DNA of 64,000 nt, taken from positions 27,128,441 through 27,192,440 of the forward strand of contig JACMZG010001863.1 of NCBI GenBank assembly GCA_018340805.1, given 5' to 3'. Numbering within the stretch: position 1 is the first letter of the stretch; every line of letters starts with the position of its first letter. The notes beneath the pieces are model-generated. The model worked only from the letters and a program-made list of their open reading frames with translations, had not been told where the DNA came from and did not search any database. Positions 12,783-24,841 of the stretch are shown piece by piece. The position numbers and the translations under genes are program-made. The stretch comes from Microvelia longipes (Eukaryota; Arthropoda; Insecta; Hemiptera; Veliidae).

Positions 12783-13318
12783 TATTCTATTGTTTTGTTA
12801 AGATCGAGTTGTCTCTCTTATCTCATTATTCGTTGACAATATTCTATTGTTTTGTTTACCGAGATTGAATTGTTACTCTTATCTCCATGATTCGTTGACA
12901 ATATTCTATTATTTTTTTTGCCGAAATTGAGTCGTCAAACTTATGTCATTATTCGTTGACAAGATTTAAGAAATTTGTATGGTGGTTAAATTTAATGTAA
13001 ACAAGCCAAATGCATTCGGTGGTTTGACCAGACTTATTTATGAATGTTATTTGACCTCCTTGCGGGAATCTGTATAGAAGGATAACATTGAAAATTCTCT
13101 ATTTTTTTGCATTTACGTCAATGGCAATAACCTACGCATATAACACTACGACTATAACCTAACATAAAAATTGATTTCATGCATAAAACTCCTCCAATTG
13201 AATGACTTCTTATCATCTTGTACCATATTCTATTATTTGTTTACCATGATCGAGTACCAAGTCACTCATATCTCCTTATTCGTTGACAATATTCTATTAT
13301 ATGTTTACTTTGAGTGAA
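12783..13318. repeat. About 60-bp tandem repeat, interrupted by a family C copy
   Basis: Three adjacent units (12783-12962) share ATTCTATTGTTTTGTT, a GAGATTGAGTTGT-like core and CATTATTCGTTGACAAT. A fourth and a partial fifth unit lie at 13223-13318. The intervening 12985-13210 is a family C repeat, which suggests insertion into the array. Confidence 0.7.
12985..13210. repeat. Dispersed repeat family C, copy 1
   Basis: Shares AATGTAAACAAGCCAAATGC and CATTCGGTGGTT at one end and ATAACCTAACATAAAAATTG with TCATGCATAAAACTCCTCC at the other. Corresponding ends occur at 14890-15050 and 16000-16215. Noncoding, AT-rich, possibly foldback-like. No autonomous partner is visible. Confidence 0.55.
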
Positions 13319-14889
13319 CTTAATCGATTTTTCAAATTTATAGTGTTCATTATAGACCTTAAAGGTTATCTTCTGTTTCTGTAACTATTATGTGAAATTA
13401 ACTGGATAAATATTCTTAAAAAATATTTCCCCTGAGGAAATTTCAAGACTATTACATCAATGTTTATAAGATATGCAGGTTTTGTCTATTTATGAAACTG
13501 AAGGCGTTATTAACTACATGGTACTTTTCTTCGTATCCAGCTACGAGTTATAATATTTTGTGTTGTGTAGCCGTCTTTAGTGTAGGTTATGATGCAGTCC
13601 AGGGTAGCAAACCCAACTTAAGGTTAATTAATTTTTTATGTTTGCCACAAATATATAAATGTATATATTTGCCATTTTCGTAATCAATATTTGTAAAAGA
13701 AATCAGATAAGGAAAGACTCTCGGGTGGTAATACTGACAATCAATATAAGCATACATAATGATGTTAATTAACTGCGAAATCATTTAGTTGATTAAAAAG
13801 TTACTCGGTTACGCAGGCATGCGCATTGCGTCTTCAGCATACGTTTTAAGTCTTCATTTTAAGTCTTATATGAGTGGATCACATCACTTATTGAATTCCA
13901 GATGTTGTCATACTATTCAGAGAAGATCCTGTGTGTTATTAAAGATAATTTTGGTATTGGAAGTATTAATGGGCAGATATAAGATGCGTTTATTCGTTCG
14001 GATAATCTTAAGTCGATTGGGAGGATTGGACTTTTTGTTTATTTTTACGCTAGTTTTACTATTACACCAGCTGTCTGACTGAATATCGTTTGAAGTTTGT
14101 TTATTGTTGAAGGAACATAATAAATTCACAAGCGTTGAAAATAACAGGTATTTAGTAAATCAGTAAGTTATTATAATTTTAACAACTTTATGTTTAACAC
14201 AAAAAGTACAATATCATTTATCTAAAAGGTTACCTTAAAATAACCTCCAGTTAAATATAAATAAGGATTTACTCATACTAATACTTTACGCGTCTTGACT
14301 GTTGGTTGGTGCAGCTTGATGAATCAGGTTTAACAGATCATCCGTTCGTGAAATAACAAATATCTCTTGCAAAAATTTACTAAGTTAAGTAGTGCAAAAA
14401 TACGAAACTTTTGAGTACCGTAAATAGGTTGTTTACATTCACAAGGGTAAAACAAAATGGGTAAAAATCGTAAAAATACTATAATGGAGTTAAAATTTGT
14501 ACAAGTTTATGTAATATATAACTACACTAAGTTTAATTTGAAGTATATTTGGTTTTTGCCAGATCGCAAGCAGCATTGAGTGAAGTCAGTACTTGGATGT
14601 GTGACCGCTGAGAATAAAACGGATGCATTTTGGTCAAAGCATGATCGAAGCAAGTTCGAAGATATTCTGTAATAAAGATTTGGTGATTATTATGAGGATC
14701 GAGCAAAGCGAGTCCAAAGTGGTATGAATAAGAAAAAGTTCCGAGGTACTTCGTCCGTATTTCTATTGTTTAATTTCATCGAGTACAAGATTAGATTTTA
14801 CGTTTTTTAATTCATTGTAGCTGAGAATAATATTCAGCCTGACAGCTAGTGTTAAAGTAAAAGCAACGTCTACATTAACCAAGATGTTA
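13319..14889. other. Intergenic, no supported gene
   Basis: Short overlapping ORFs at 13492-13784 and 13789-14129 occur on both strands and have no family resemblance. A reverse GAGCAAAGCGAGTCC motif lies near 14700. Confidence 0.4.
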
Positions 14890-15050
14890 GAAATTTATAA
14901 GGTGATTCATCTCGATGTAAACAAAACCAAACGCATTCGGAGGTTATAACCTAACTTTTATGAATAGCGTGACGTCATTGCAGGAATTGATATAGGCGGC
15001 TTACATTGAAAATGATAAATAATTACCAAATGTAAACAAAATAAGCAAAT
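14890..15050. repeat. Dispersed repeat family C, copy 2
   Basis: Contains GATGTAAACAAAACCAAACG, CATTCGGAGGTTATAACC and GCGTGACGTCATTGCAGG, which match ends of the copies at 12985-13210 and 16000-16215. Confidence 0.55.
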
Positions 15051-15209
15051 GATTTGGAAGAAAATTTTTGAGATTATTAAATAGTATAAGATTGATTAAT
15101 TTACGTAGAAATAATTTATTTTTACTCAACCTTTTAGTGAAATTAACACATTTGTATAATTAAGTAGTTGTTTACGTTACATTTGTATTAGAAAATAATC
15201 TGTCAATTA

Positions 15210-15295
15210 TTCATAAGCCTTGATAGCGTCGTGGATACGCATTCGCTTCTTATACAGGAGATTACGGGTTCGAGCTACAGGTCTTGAGATTATTT
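15210..15295 (+). repeat. tRNA-like SINE head or tRNA-derived fragment
   Basis: TAGCGTCGTGGATACGC resembles an A box and ACGGGTTCGAGCTAC resembles a B box, about 40 bp apart. An A/T-rich stretch follows. No acceptor stem can be drawn, so this is not a working tRNA gene. A SINE fragment is the simplest reading. Confidence 0.45.
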
Positions 15296-15333
15296 TTTGT
15301 TAAAAAATATAAAATTCTGTAGCATAATTTTTA

Positions 15334-15670
15334 CTTTTCCTCATTTATGCTGTATGTATTTTATTGGAAAAGCATTTAGTATGCTGGAAATGTGTTGCGT
15401 CTACACTGAACATCTTAAGTCGAGATTTACCTCCTAAGTAGTTTTCCTAAGTTGTCTGTCTGTATGTGTGAGTGTACCATACCTATGTAAAGCACACTCA
15501 CACATACAGACAGACAACTCTCAGAGCATTTATGATAGAAAGTTAGAACTTGGTACAAAAATCAATATTTAGGTTTAGTTGTGCTATTCGATAAAAAATG
15601 TTTTGACATCATTAACCGGCAATCATTTCATAATACGCGGAAAAATGTTTCGATCAAAAATCAGTTGGAC
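15334..15670 (+). repeat. Dispersed repeat family A copy with internal 25-bp inverted repeat
   Basis: Begins with TTACTTTTCCTCATTTATGC and ends with the CATTAACCGGCAATCATTTC and ACGCGGAAAAATG blocks of the family. In place of the usual microsatellite there is a perfect 25-bp inverted repeat (15451-15475 and 15494-15518, spacer 18 bp) built on GTCTGTCTGTATGTGTGAG. Confidence 0.7.
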
Positions 15671-15707
15671 ACAGAAATATTCAAAAGATCAAAAATAAAC
15701 TAAAAAT

Positions 15708-15785
15708 TTCTTCGCCCCGAACGGGATTTGAAGTGACAACCTACGAGATACCGATCGATCGCTTTAACCACTGAGCCAAGAAAGC
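15708..15785 (-). repeat. tRNA-derived SINE head
   Basis: On the minus strand TGGCTCAGTGGTTAAAGCG is a good A box and CACTTCAAATCCCG fits the B-box end. About 35 bp with GTATCTCGTAGG separate them. Acceptor-stem halves do not pair, so it is a tRNA-derived repeat head rather than a tRNA gene. The following AT-rich body is not recognised. Confidence 0.55.
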
Positions 15786-15999
15786 ATACGAACGCAGGGT
15801 GGCAATAGTTTATACATAAACTTATAAAAAGCATTCTTTAGGTTAACCATAAAAAAACAGTTTTATTTATTTCAAACAAGTCTAAATGAAAATTGCCGTG
15901 TTAAATCTCGATAAATGTATCTTAAAGAATACTTTCTGAAAAATTTATTTTAAAATTTGTCTTTTTTCAGTAGTAGTGCTCTATTGTTTATAATGTAAG

Positions 16000-16215
16000 T
16001 TGTCTATACTGATTCCTGCAATGACGTCACCGCCGGACTATAACCTAACATGTCAAAAAAAATTGCTTTCATTTATAAAAACCCTTCAATTGAATCACCT
16101 TATAAACTCTATCAGCTTATAGGCGGTCAACATTTAAAGTTTACTATTTATTCCTGTAATGACGTTAATTCCGGACTATAATCTAACATGTAAAAAAATT
16201 GATTTCATTCATAAA
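16000..16215. repeat. Dispersed repeat family C, copy 3 (two tandem halves)
   Basis: Two similar halves each run ATTCCTGYAATGACGT, CCGGACTATAAYCTAACATG, then AAAATTGMTTTCATTYATAAAACC. The same words occur at 13150-13195 and, inverted, at 14940-14990. Confidence 0.55.
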
Positions 16216-17799
16216 ACCCATAGATAAGACCCTTGTTTAATATGTTTTTAGGAACTGGCTTCGCTCGCTAAAGGTCTAAATGATTTAAAATATTTATTTT
16301 ACCACAATAAATGAAATATTACATAATTTTTGTCAATACATTATAATTTAGTTTGGCAAATCCTCACTCTTGTAGTTTGCTGGACTCTCTGACTTATGTG
16401 AAAGGGTGCTGAATACTAAACCCGCAGCACATTGGTAGCTTTGACCCCCAGGAAAAAATCCTGGGGAACGCCCATGGCTTCAACTCTATAAAATATAACT
16501 TAGTTGTAATTATTCTTCTCTATTATCAAGTATGTCCTTATAATTACACTAATCTGGATACTGTAATTCGTTTTTGAAGGTCAAAGGCCGTAGTATAGTT
16601 TTTCAAGGGAACACAATGTGTTGTGTGCAATGACCTGCATGTATTTCCTGCTTGCATGAACCCGTGCGTAGCGTAAACAAACTACATATTTTTACCTTTT
16701 GTTTCTATACCGTCTTTTATCTTGTCATTTTTGTCTTAATTTCATATACTATCAGAACGAGCATTACAGTGAATTCTTATAATTTGATAATTTCTACCTT
16801 CTTTGTAAATTAAATTTATATAAGTAAGTTATAAAACTTCCCGTTCCTTTATTTTCCTTATGATAAACACAATGTCTGTATACTTAAATTATTGGCGGGG
16901 TTACATGTAATATCCTTAATAATAGGTCACCTCTTATAAACGATTTACAACCTGTAACCTGGACCTAAAATAGGTACTAGACAATTTACAATTAGTCACT
17001 TGCTCCAACGAAATAAGCAACTATGGACAATTTTTAAATATTATAAGCAAATAATAATAATTTATTATTCCAGTAATAAAGTACTCTGTAAGTACCAGTT
17101 TTTGTTTAAATTAATTGGGTCATTATTCAAAATCTAACAAAATACTAAGCCTGCAAAACGTGCTCTTAGTATAAGAATTGGGTCGAGGTTGCGGAGAGGT
17201 TACCATTAAATGTTTTGCATCGCGGATCAAAAAGATTGAGAAACGATATAGCCATAGCGTACGTTTTAGCGTTATGAATGAAACAACAAGAATACTATCC
17301 ATGTGTCCATTCCTCTTATAAAGCTTTTTTTAAAACAATTAAGTATCATTATTAAGTTATATCTTATAACCGCTGTTGTCTTCATTTCTTAGTAGTATTT
17401 AACAAATATTAAACAATATACATAGTTCTAATGTCTCTAGACATGTATGATATTGCATTGTTTTTACTTTTCCTCTCCTGCTGTCAAGGGATTAAAAAAA
17501 GTGTTATGATTCCCTTAAGAATCGAAACCGATATTTCATAAATATGAAACCGTATGTTCCGTTTCAGGCATGTGTTTGCTTCAGTGTCAAACATTCTTGA
17601 CAACCCGCTGTATTCATGCTACATTGTTAAAAGTTCACAAAAATCAAACTTCAAATTCTGCCTGATGTGCTTATATATGTCAATCGATAAAATGGAATTA
17701 AATTCAAGTCATACGATTTAACTTTCTATATGTTTAAATCATACATATTAGTATACGTTTATCAATTTTCAGCCCTCAATCACACAATTTCTTGTGGTT
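16216..17799. other. Intergenic, no gene seen
   Basis: A perfect 8-bp hairpin CCCCAGGA/TCCTGGGG lies at 16446-16466 and a CTTCGCTCGCTAAAG motif at about 16258. A partial family A end may lie at 17455-17540. Otherwise nothing is recognised. Confidence 0.4.
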
Positions 17800-17940
17800 T
17801 CGTGATTTGTTGAAACTTTTCTGACTCATTATTGTGGGTCAATGACGTCATACAAATTTCATACACAATAGGGTTTTGAACATTAGTAAAGTTGATTTTT
17901 GTATCGAGTTTCACTGAGATCCGAAAAAGCTTTATAAAGT
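17800..17940 (-). repeat. Partial family A copy (inverted)
   Basis: Contains TTATTGTGGGTCAATGACGTCAT, then GATTTTTGTATCGAGTTTCAC, the inverted equivalents of blocks at 28240-28330. It stops before the microsatellite core. Confidence 0.55.
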
Positions 17941-18049
17941 GTGTGCCATAGAAACACACTTGATAAAGGGTACACCCACCTAGAATATTGTGGTATGATT
18001 TATTTTATTTACGTTTTTTATATTATTTCTGTAAAAGTTAGTATATATA

Positions 18050-19026
18050 NNNNNNNNNNNNNNNNNNNNNNNNNNNNNNNNNNNNNNNNNNNNNNNNNNN
18101 NNNNNNNNNNNNNNNNNNNNNNNNNNNNNNNNNNNNNNNNNNNNNNNNNNNNNNNNNNNNNNNNNNNNNNNNNNNNNNNNNNNNNNNNNNNNNNNNNNNN
18201 NNNNNNNNNNNNNNNNNNNNNNNNNNNNNNNNNNNNNNNNNNNNNNNNNNNNNNNNNNNNNNNNNNNNNNNNNNNNNNNNNNNNNNNNNNNNNNNNNNNN
18301 NNNNNNNNNNNNNNNNNNNNNNNNNNNNNNNNNNNNNNNNNNNNNNNNNNNNNNNNNNNNNNNNNNNNNNNNNNNNNNNNNNNNNNNNNNNNNNNNNNNN
18401 NNNNNNNNNNNNNNNNNNNNNNNNNNNNNNNNNNNNNNNNNNNNNNNNNNNNNNNNNNNNNNNNNNNNNNNNNNNNNNNNNNNNNNNNNNNNNNNNNNNN
18501 NNNNNNNNNNNNNNNNNNNNNNNNNNNNNNNNNNNNNNNNNNNNNNNNNNNNNNNNNNNNNNNNNNNNNNNNNNNNNNNNNNNNNNNNNNNNNNNNNNNN
18601 NNNNNNNNNNNNNNNNNNNNNNNNNNNNNNNNNNNNNNNNNNNNNNNNNNNNNNNNNNNNNNNNNNNNNNNNNNNNNNNNNNNNNNNNNNNNNNNNNNNN
18701 NNNNNNNNNNNNNNNNNNNNNNNNNNNNNNNNNNNNNNNNNNNNNNNNNNNNNNNNNNNNNNNNNNNNNNNNNNNNNNNNNNNNNNNNNNNNNNNNNNNN
18801 NNNNNNNNNNNNNNNNNNNNNNNNNNNNNNNNNNNNNNNNNNNNNNNNNNNNNNNNNNNNNNNNNNNNNNNNNNNNNNNNNNNNNNNNNNNNNNNNNNNN
18901 NNNNNNNNNNNNNNNNNNNNNNNNNNNNNNNNNNNNNNNNNNNNNNNNNNNNNNNNNNNNNNNNNNNNNNNNNNNNNNNNNNNNNNNNNNNNNNNNNNNN
19001 NNNNNNNNNNNNNNNNNNNNNNNNNN
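18050..19026. other. Assembly gap (977 N)
   Basis: Runs of N. The left edge stops in GTATATATA and the sequence just before the gap shares TTGTGGTATG and TTTATTTT...TTACGT with 24125-24155, where a 380-bp (AT)n tract begins. The gap probably covers an (AT)n tract in the 5' LTR and the start of gag. Long ORFs called across it are meaningless. Confidence 0.95.
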
Positions 19027-19027
19027 T

Positions 19028-19819
19028 TCTAGCCATAAGAAAAAACCCGAAACCATTGCCGGTTGCTCCAGTCGCGGAGCAGGGGAAACTTTAGAAGTCA
19101 AAGCTCAAGCGGTGTCGATTACTATTGACAATCAAAATGTACCTGATTGTCAGCTCATAGACATAGTTCAAAGTATTCCGATTGAGCAGACTAGCCAAAA
19201 TGAAAATATTCCCATTACCATGCGATCCATTGAGACTGGCCCAGTACATATCACTCAAAATTTGACTACTCTGGATCAAACCCTGACTGACAAAACCGTA
19301 ATTTTTCAAAATGAACCCAGTTTAAAAACTAAAACATCGAAAAGTTCGTCAGTTAGGCGTCAGTTAGAACTAAAATTAAAACATTTGGAAGAAGCGGCTA
19401 AATTAGAAAGAGAATTTGATCAAAAAGAATTAGGACGGCAGAAGATGTTACTAGATGCTAGGATTGCATTAGAAACTGCGTCAACCTCAAGAGCTTCTAG
19501 TCGAGGAAGCTTAAGGTCCGAATTAACGATCGATAAGGTACAAAGATGGTTGTTTTCCGATAACACAGACATGCCTAATGACGTCGGCATAAATCGAGAA
19601 ACAACTTTCGATCGTACTCTTATTAAAGAGATACCTTTGTTAAATGTGCACCAATATTCTAGTAACATTGTTCTGCCTCGGGTTTCCGATAATAGCGTAT
19701 TAAATAATCCTGACTGTCAAAATTCAATTGTAAATAATTTTCCTAACTTGAAAAATAATAATAATACGTCAAATTGTTTTTCAAAATTTACATTTTTGAA
19801 CGTAAATATAACCTAGTTG
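19028..19819 (+). pseudogene. BEL/Pao gag, N-terminal part
   Basis: The frame is open from the gap edge (reading SSHKKKPETIAG) to a stop at about 19817-19819. The true start is lost in the gap. A charged, probably coiled-coil segment (LELKLKHLEEAAKLERE at about 19366-19415, then LDARIALETASTSRASSRGS) has the usual character of BEL/Pao Gag N-termini, which precede the DUF1759 capsid-type domain. That domain appears 2 kb further on, at 21790. The frame is cut by the inverted-repeat element at 19827-21441 and resumes near 21442. Gag would package retroelement RNA. This copy is defunct. Identification depends on the downstream context, since the segment alone is weakly conserved. Confidence 0.7.
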
Positions 19820-20256
19820 CCCAAATGTTTCAAACCAAGAATTGTATAAGGAAGGATACCCCAATTCGCGTTTTTTGACAGTTCAATGGAATGGAGGGGA
19901 GAGCAAAGAAGGCAGCCGTGACGTCACACGTGTAACCGATATAAACAAACCAACTAGCCTCGTTCACTTCTAAAGCATTCTTTATTTATTTATAAATAAA
20001 TAATACAATAGCGGATGTTTATTAGCCGATTTTTACAGCTCCACATAATAATTATAGGTTACAAATTGGAAATAACAATTTTAAATGAAAGAATAAAACA
20101 AAAATTTAAATAATAAAAGAAAAATACTAAAATATAAAAAGGTTACAAATTAAACATTATAATATGAAAGTAAAAAAACGTTAGGGTTGAATTGCATACA
20201 TATATATATATGTATAATACATATGTATACATTACATGCATACATATATATATGTA

Positions 20257-20257
20257 C

Positions 20258-20343
<86 letters not shown>
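20257..20343. repeat. (AT)n microsatellite
   Basis: Almost pure AT dinucleotide inside the 1.6-kb element. Confidence 0.95.
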
Positions 20344-20356
20344 ATTGAGAACATTC

Positions 20357-20665
20357 ATATGAGTTACCTGCGTAAATTCAACACATATCTCAAGGAGGTT
20401 TACGAGAGCCCAGTCCAGATTTTTATTAAAAAATTAAATGATGTTTTTATGAAGTATACTAGTGGAAAAGAAAAGAACTTAAAAAAGAAGTTGGTGTTGT
20501 GAAGCTTTTATGTAAAAAGGCAAAAAAACCAGAATTGTATGAAGAGGTCATACAAACTTTTATGAAACAGAGACTATTTATTAAATTAAAATTCGATAAT
20601 CTAAGAAACCTGCAATTAAAACAAGCTGCCAGAGCTAGAATTAAGCTTTCTAGAATCACTACATA
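20357..20665 (+). pseudogene. Unrecognised decayed ORF in the inverted-repeat element
   Basis: A first segment begins MSYLRKFNTYLKEVYESP and stops at 20500-20502. A second frame follows directly, reading VVKLLCKKAKKPELYEEV to about 20665. Both are lysine-rich and share no motif with known transposases that I can see. The second segment has the look of the charged C-terminal tail of a DNA-transposon protein. It lies between the terminal repeats and could be a relic of the autonomous element. Product unknown. Confidence 0.4.
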
Positions 20666-20774
20666 AACTTGAGTATTATTACTTAATTTTATTATGTAAT
20701 ATTAATTGTAATAAAAAAAATTGTCAAAATACATTTAGTAGTTTTTATTTTGCTTTCTTTCCACAACAAAAATA

Positions 20775-20775
<1 letters not shown>

Positions 20776-20858
<83 letters not shown>
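20776..20858. repeat. (AT)n microsatellite
   Basis: Pure AT dinucleotide, second tract inside the 1.6-kb element. Confidence 0.95.
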
Positions 20859-20889
20859 TCATTTGCATAATTTATAATAAGAATTAGGG

Positions 20890-21095
20890 CCATTTTCCGG
20901 ATAGCACAACTAGACCTAAAGATTGATTTTTTGTACCGAGTTTTAAGTCTCTAGTTAAAATACTCTGGGAGCTACGATGATAACTACACATCCAGACAAA
21001 CAACTTAGTGAAAACCTCTTAAGAGGTCCTTAAAACACCTTAAACGGATAATTCCGGTTTCGGAATTTTGAAACACAATAATGTTCATATATTCC
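20890..21095 (-). repeat. Dispersed repeat family A copy (inverted, partial)
   Basis: Shares GGATAGCACAACTA, GATTTTTTGTACCGAG, GGGAGCTACGATGATAACTA and GGATAATTCCGG with other family A copies. The microsatellite core is almost gone. Confidence 0.7.
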
Positions 21096-21441
21096 CATGG
21101 TGTGAATGAAGTAAAGTTAAAACTATATTGTCGTGAAAAAATAACAATTTTTATGGAAAACTCTAAAACATGTATATATGTTTTTAATATATGACTTATT
21201 GTAGTTTATTATTCACTTTATTATTTGCAAATTTGTATATTTACAATGCAGATATAAAATATGCAATTATAATGTTAGAAAAGTAAAAAGATTTTCACTA
21301 AAAGGAAAAATGATAGTTACAGCTATTACTTCTTTAAAAAATGTTACACGTGTGACGTCACAAAAGAGTGGGAATCTTGACTGCCACGCCCACAATAAAA
21401 ATTGGGGTATCCTTTCTAGTCTTCAATTCTGGGTTTCAAAC

Positions 21442-24002
21442 GTTATTTCATCTAAAGAGAATTATCTAGAAGGCGAAATTATGCCAACTACAGACCGATC
21501 ATTGTTATGCGAACAAAACCAAATGAATCATTCCGGAAACACTAAGTTGGCTAATAATACTGAGTCCGTTAAAAGTAATGACGGCTTAGTTGTTGCTTTG
21601 AATCGCGATGTAGAAGGCATCGCGGACGCTGTGACGTCAGCTATGAATTCTTTGACAGAGCGCTTAAAAGCATGGGTAACTCCAGTGGAAGAAAAAAGAT
21701 CTACCTCGTTTTGGAGGTCGACCAGATGACTGGCCGACATTTATTAATGCGTATAATAGAACCAATGCACTTTATTTTACTGCGAGGATGAAAATTTGGT
21801 TCGTTTACAGAAGTGTTTGACTGGTGATGCGCTAGAAGCTGTACGGGCTTTGTTTGTGTCATCATCAAACGTGGGTGCTATTATACAAACGTTAGAAAGA
21901 CTATATGGTAAACCAGAATTTATTATTGAATCAATGTTGTCAAAAGTTAAATTGATTCAAACTGTCAAAGATGACGACCCTTTAGGCGTCATAAAATTTT
22001 CAACTTCAGTCTTAAACTTTACCACCATTGCTACGTCCTTAAATATGGAAGCTTACCTTACTAATCCTATACTTTTATCACAGTTATTGAAAAAGTTGCC
22101 TTCTAATTTAAAATATAACTGGGCTAGGTATGTTACTGAAAAGGCAATATCTGTTCCTACTCTAAAGCAATTTCTGAGTGGCTCATAATGAGGCCACTAT
22201 TATGAGCGTCTATCGTAGACCTGTAGCCACATCTAGTAAAGCATGGGGACATGTGAATGTTGTAACTAGTCCTGAACGACATATATCGTGTACCTTTTGC
22301 AAAGCTGGGCATAAAAACTTTCAATGCGAACTTTTCCGTAAAAAAAATATTGATCAAAGATGGAAAATGGTCACTGAAAGTAAACTTTGTTTTTTCTTGT
22401 TTGCTTAGTCATAGGATACAGGATTGTAAGTATAAAAAAGCCTGTGGTATTAAAGAATGCCGGAAATTTCACAACCGTCTCTTACATAAATATACAAATA
22501 CGATCAATCCCGACGCTGCTACTTCTAATATTAAGACGACTGATGAATCTAGCAGTCCTGACAGTAGTTCAGTTAACTCAACGTTTGTCGTATCAAATAG
22601 ATGCGACGTAGCAAACGTCAAAGGCCCGAAGTCCACTGACCAATCAACACAGGTGTTAAATACGGTTAATGAGTCCAATAGAATTTTGCTAAAAGTTTGT
22701 CCTGTCGTCTTAATTGGTCCTAAAAAACATGTTAACACCTTTGCTTTGCTTGATGATGGTTCTACAAATACGTTATTAGACTCACAGCTTGCAGACGAGC
22801 TTGGGTTAGAGGGAGAAAAATCAGCTTTGACAACATGTTGGGCGAACTCTGTTCGGTATACTGAGGAAAATTCTCGTAAGGTAAGTCTTCAAATTAAGGG
22901 TATCAATGAGCACGAATTATTTACTTTAGATGATGTTCATACAATGTCGCGTCTTGACTTGCCTTGCCAGTCAATCAACACTGTAAAATTAAAAGAGACA
23001 TGGTCTCATTTAAAACTTATAGATCAAAAACTTCCATTATGTAGTGGAAAACCACGTATTTTAATAGGTCAAAATTATTCGGGTCTTATTTTAACACGAA
23101 AGGCTATTGAAGGGCCACCTAATTCTCCAATATTGTCCTGGACGAAGTTAGGGTGGACACTGCATGGTAACACGGGAATAATAGCTGGTCGCGTCGATAA
23201 TGGATTTACTTTGACATGCTTCGAGAAAGAAAGAGACGATTTATTGCTGCATGATTTGATTAAATCTTCAATCGATACCGAGAGTTATGGTACTGAAGCG
23301 AACTCTGATTCCGCAACAAACTTGAGCAACGCTATTGACAGAGCTCATAAAATTCTTGAAGAAACGACAGAAAAAGTCGGAGCAAAATACGAAGCTGGCT
23401 TGTTGTGGAAGACTGATGACTTTCAGTATCCAGAAAGTTACGAAACTGCATTAAGTAGACTAAAAGGCGTTGAAAGAAAAATGAATAAAAATATGTGGTG
23501 GGATTCCGACTCCGAAAATTTTGAATTTAGACCTAATTTATATCAAAGAGAAAGAAAGATGTTTGACAGAAAGGTGTTTTCAACCAAACAAAAGGTATTA
23601 AAATGTCAACCAATAACTCAACCTCCGGTGGACACCGATGATGACTTACCCCTGACTACCAACCATTTTCTCAAAGAAGCTTTCTGTCGTACTATGGTCG
23701 ACAATCAGTTGCGAGGGGCTCGATGCCGAAAAATCAGGGATCTTTTAGATAGTTTTTGGAAGAGTTGGATCAAAGAATACATTCCCGGCCTAATAAACAT
23801 CAAAAGTAGCATCTTAAGCAAACACCTCCCAAAATTGATGATTTAGTCAGTATTGCGGATGAACCAAACCCAAGAAACACATGGCTCATCGGTGAAATAG
23901 TTGCTCTACACCCAGGCAATAATGGGCAAATTCGGATAGGAGACATCAAGACTACTAAAGGGCCAACTATTAGAAGAGCTATGAACAAGGTCGTCATTCT
24001 TC

Positions 24003-24015
<13 letters not shown>
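21442..24015 (+). pseudogene. BEL/Pao gag-pol remnant, internally deleted
   Basis: Order of domains: remainder of the Gag linker (21470-21720); DUF1759 capsid-type region (21700-22170, containing RLQKCLTGDALEAVRALF and LLSQLLKKLPSNLKYNWARY); a CCHC-type knuckle (CTFCKAGHKNFQC, 22290-22328) and a second Cys/His cluster (HRIQDCKYKKACG, about 22412-22450); DUF1758 aspartic peptidase (about 22720-23190, FALLDDGSTNTLL with the active-site DDGS, then ILIGQNY); the pre-RT block SRLKGVERKMNKN (23455-23493). About 110 nt later the reading jumps to the integrase C-terminal part (LTTNHFLKEAFC, FWKSWIKEY) and DUF5641 (NTWLIGEIVALHPGNNGQ, to about 24027). RT, RNase H and the integrase core are missing. 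Frame changes lie near 21697 (A-run), 21787, 22180, about 22400 and 23812. Non-functional. Confidence 0.9.
22350..23849 (+). CDS. Longest surviving BEL/Pao pol-type ORF (peptidase plus integrase tail)
   Basis: A 498-codon open frame inside the remnant. Its first 20 or so residues are out-of-frame, and the true element sequence starts around the second Cys/His cluster. Residues about 120-280 are the DUF1758 peptidase with DDGS. The frame then crosses the internal deletion without a stop, through a serine/asparagine/lysine-rich bridge (WWDSDSENFEFRPN), into the integrase C-terminal segment and ends at residue 498 where a frame change cuts off DUF5641. No host role is suggested. Expression is unknown. 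Confidence 0.75.

Positions 24016-24770
<755 letters not shown>

Positions 24771-24839
<69 letters not shown>
24771..24839. repeat. (AT)n microsatellite
   Basis: Pure AT dinucleotide at the 3' edge of the BEL/Pao region. Confidence 0.95.

Positions 24840-24841
<2 letters not shown>

Larger units (their letters stand above)
19827..21441. mobile_element. 1.6-kb inverted-repeat DNA element inserted in BEL/Pao gag
   Basis: Terminal inverted repeats of about 100-110 bp: left 19827-19938, right 21343-21441. Matching blocks are GTTTCAAACC/GGTTTCAAAC, CCAGAATTG-type, AAAGGATACCCCAATT and GTGACGTCACACGTGTAAC. The interior holds two (AT)n tracts (20257-20343, 20776-20858), an inverted family A fragment (20890-21095) and a short decayed ORF (20357-20665). 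Gag sequence on either side belongs to the same element type, so this is a later insertion. No clear target-site duplication was found. Confidence 0.8.

Noticed and set aside
13492..14129. Cluster of short ORFs on both strands
   Set aside because: No recognisable domain, no splice context and no codon bias. Open frames of this size are expected by chance.
15210..15785. tRNA genes at 15.2 and 15.7 kb
   Set aside because: A- and B-box-like words are present, but neither folds a 7-bp acceptor stem. Treated as SINE heads.
17941..19101. Long ORFs of 332-373 codons on both strands across 18-19 kb
   Set aside because: They are made of the 977-N assembly gap read as unknown residues.
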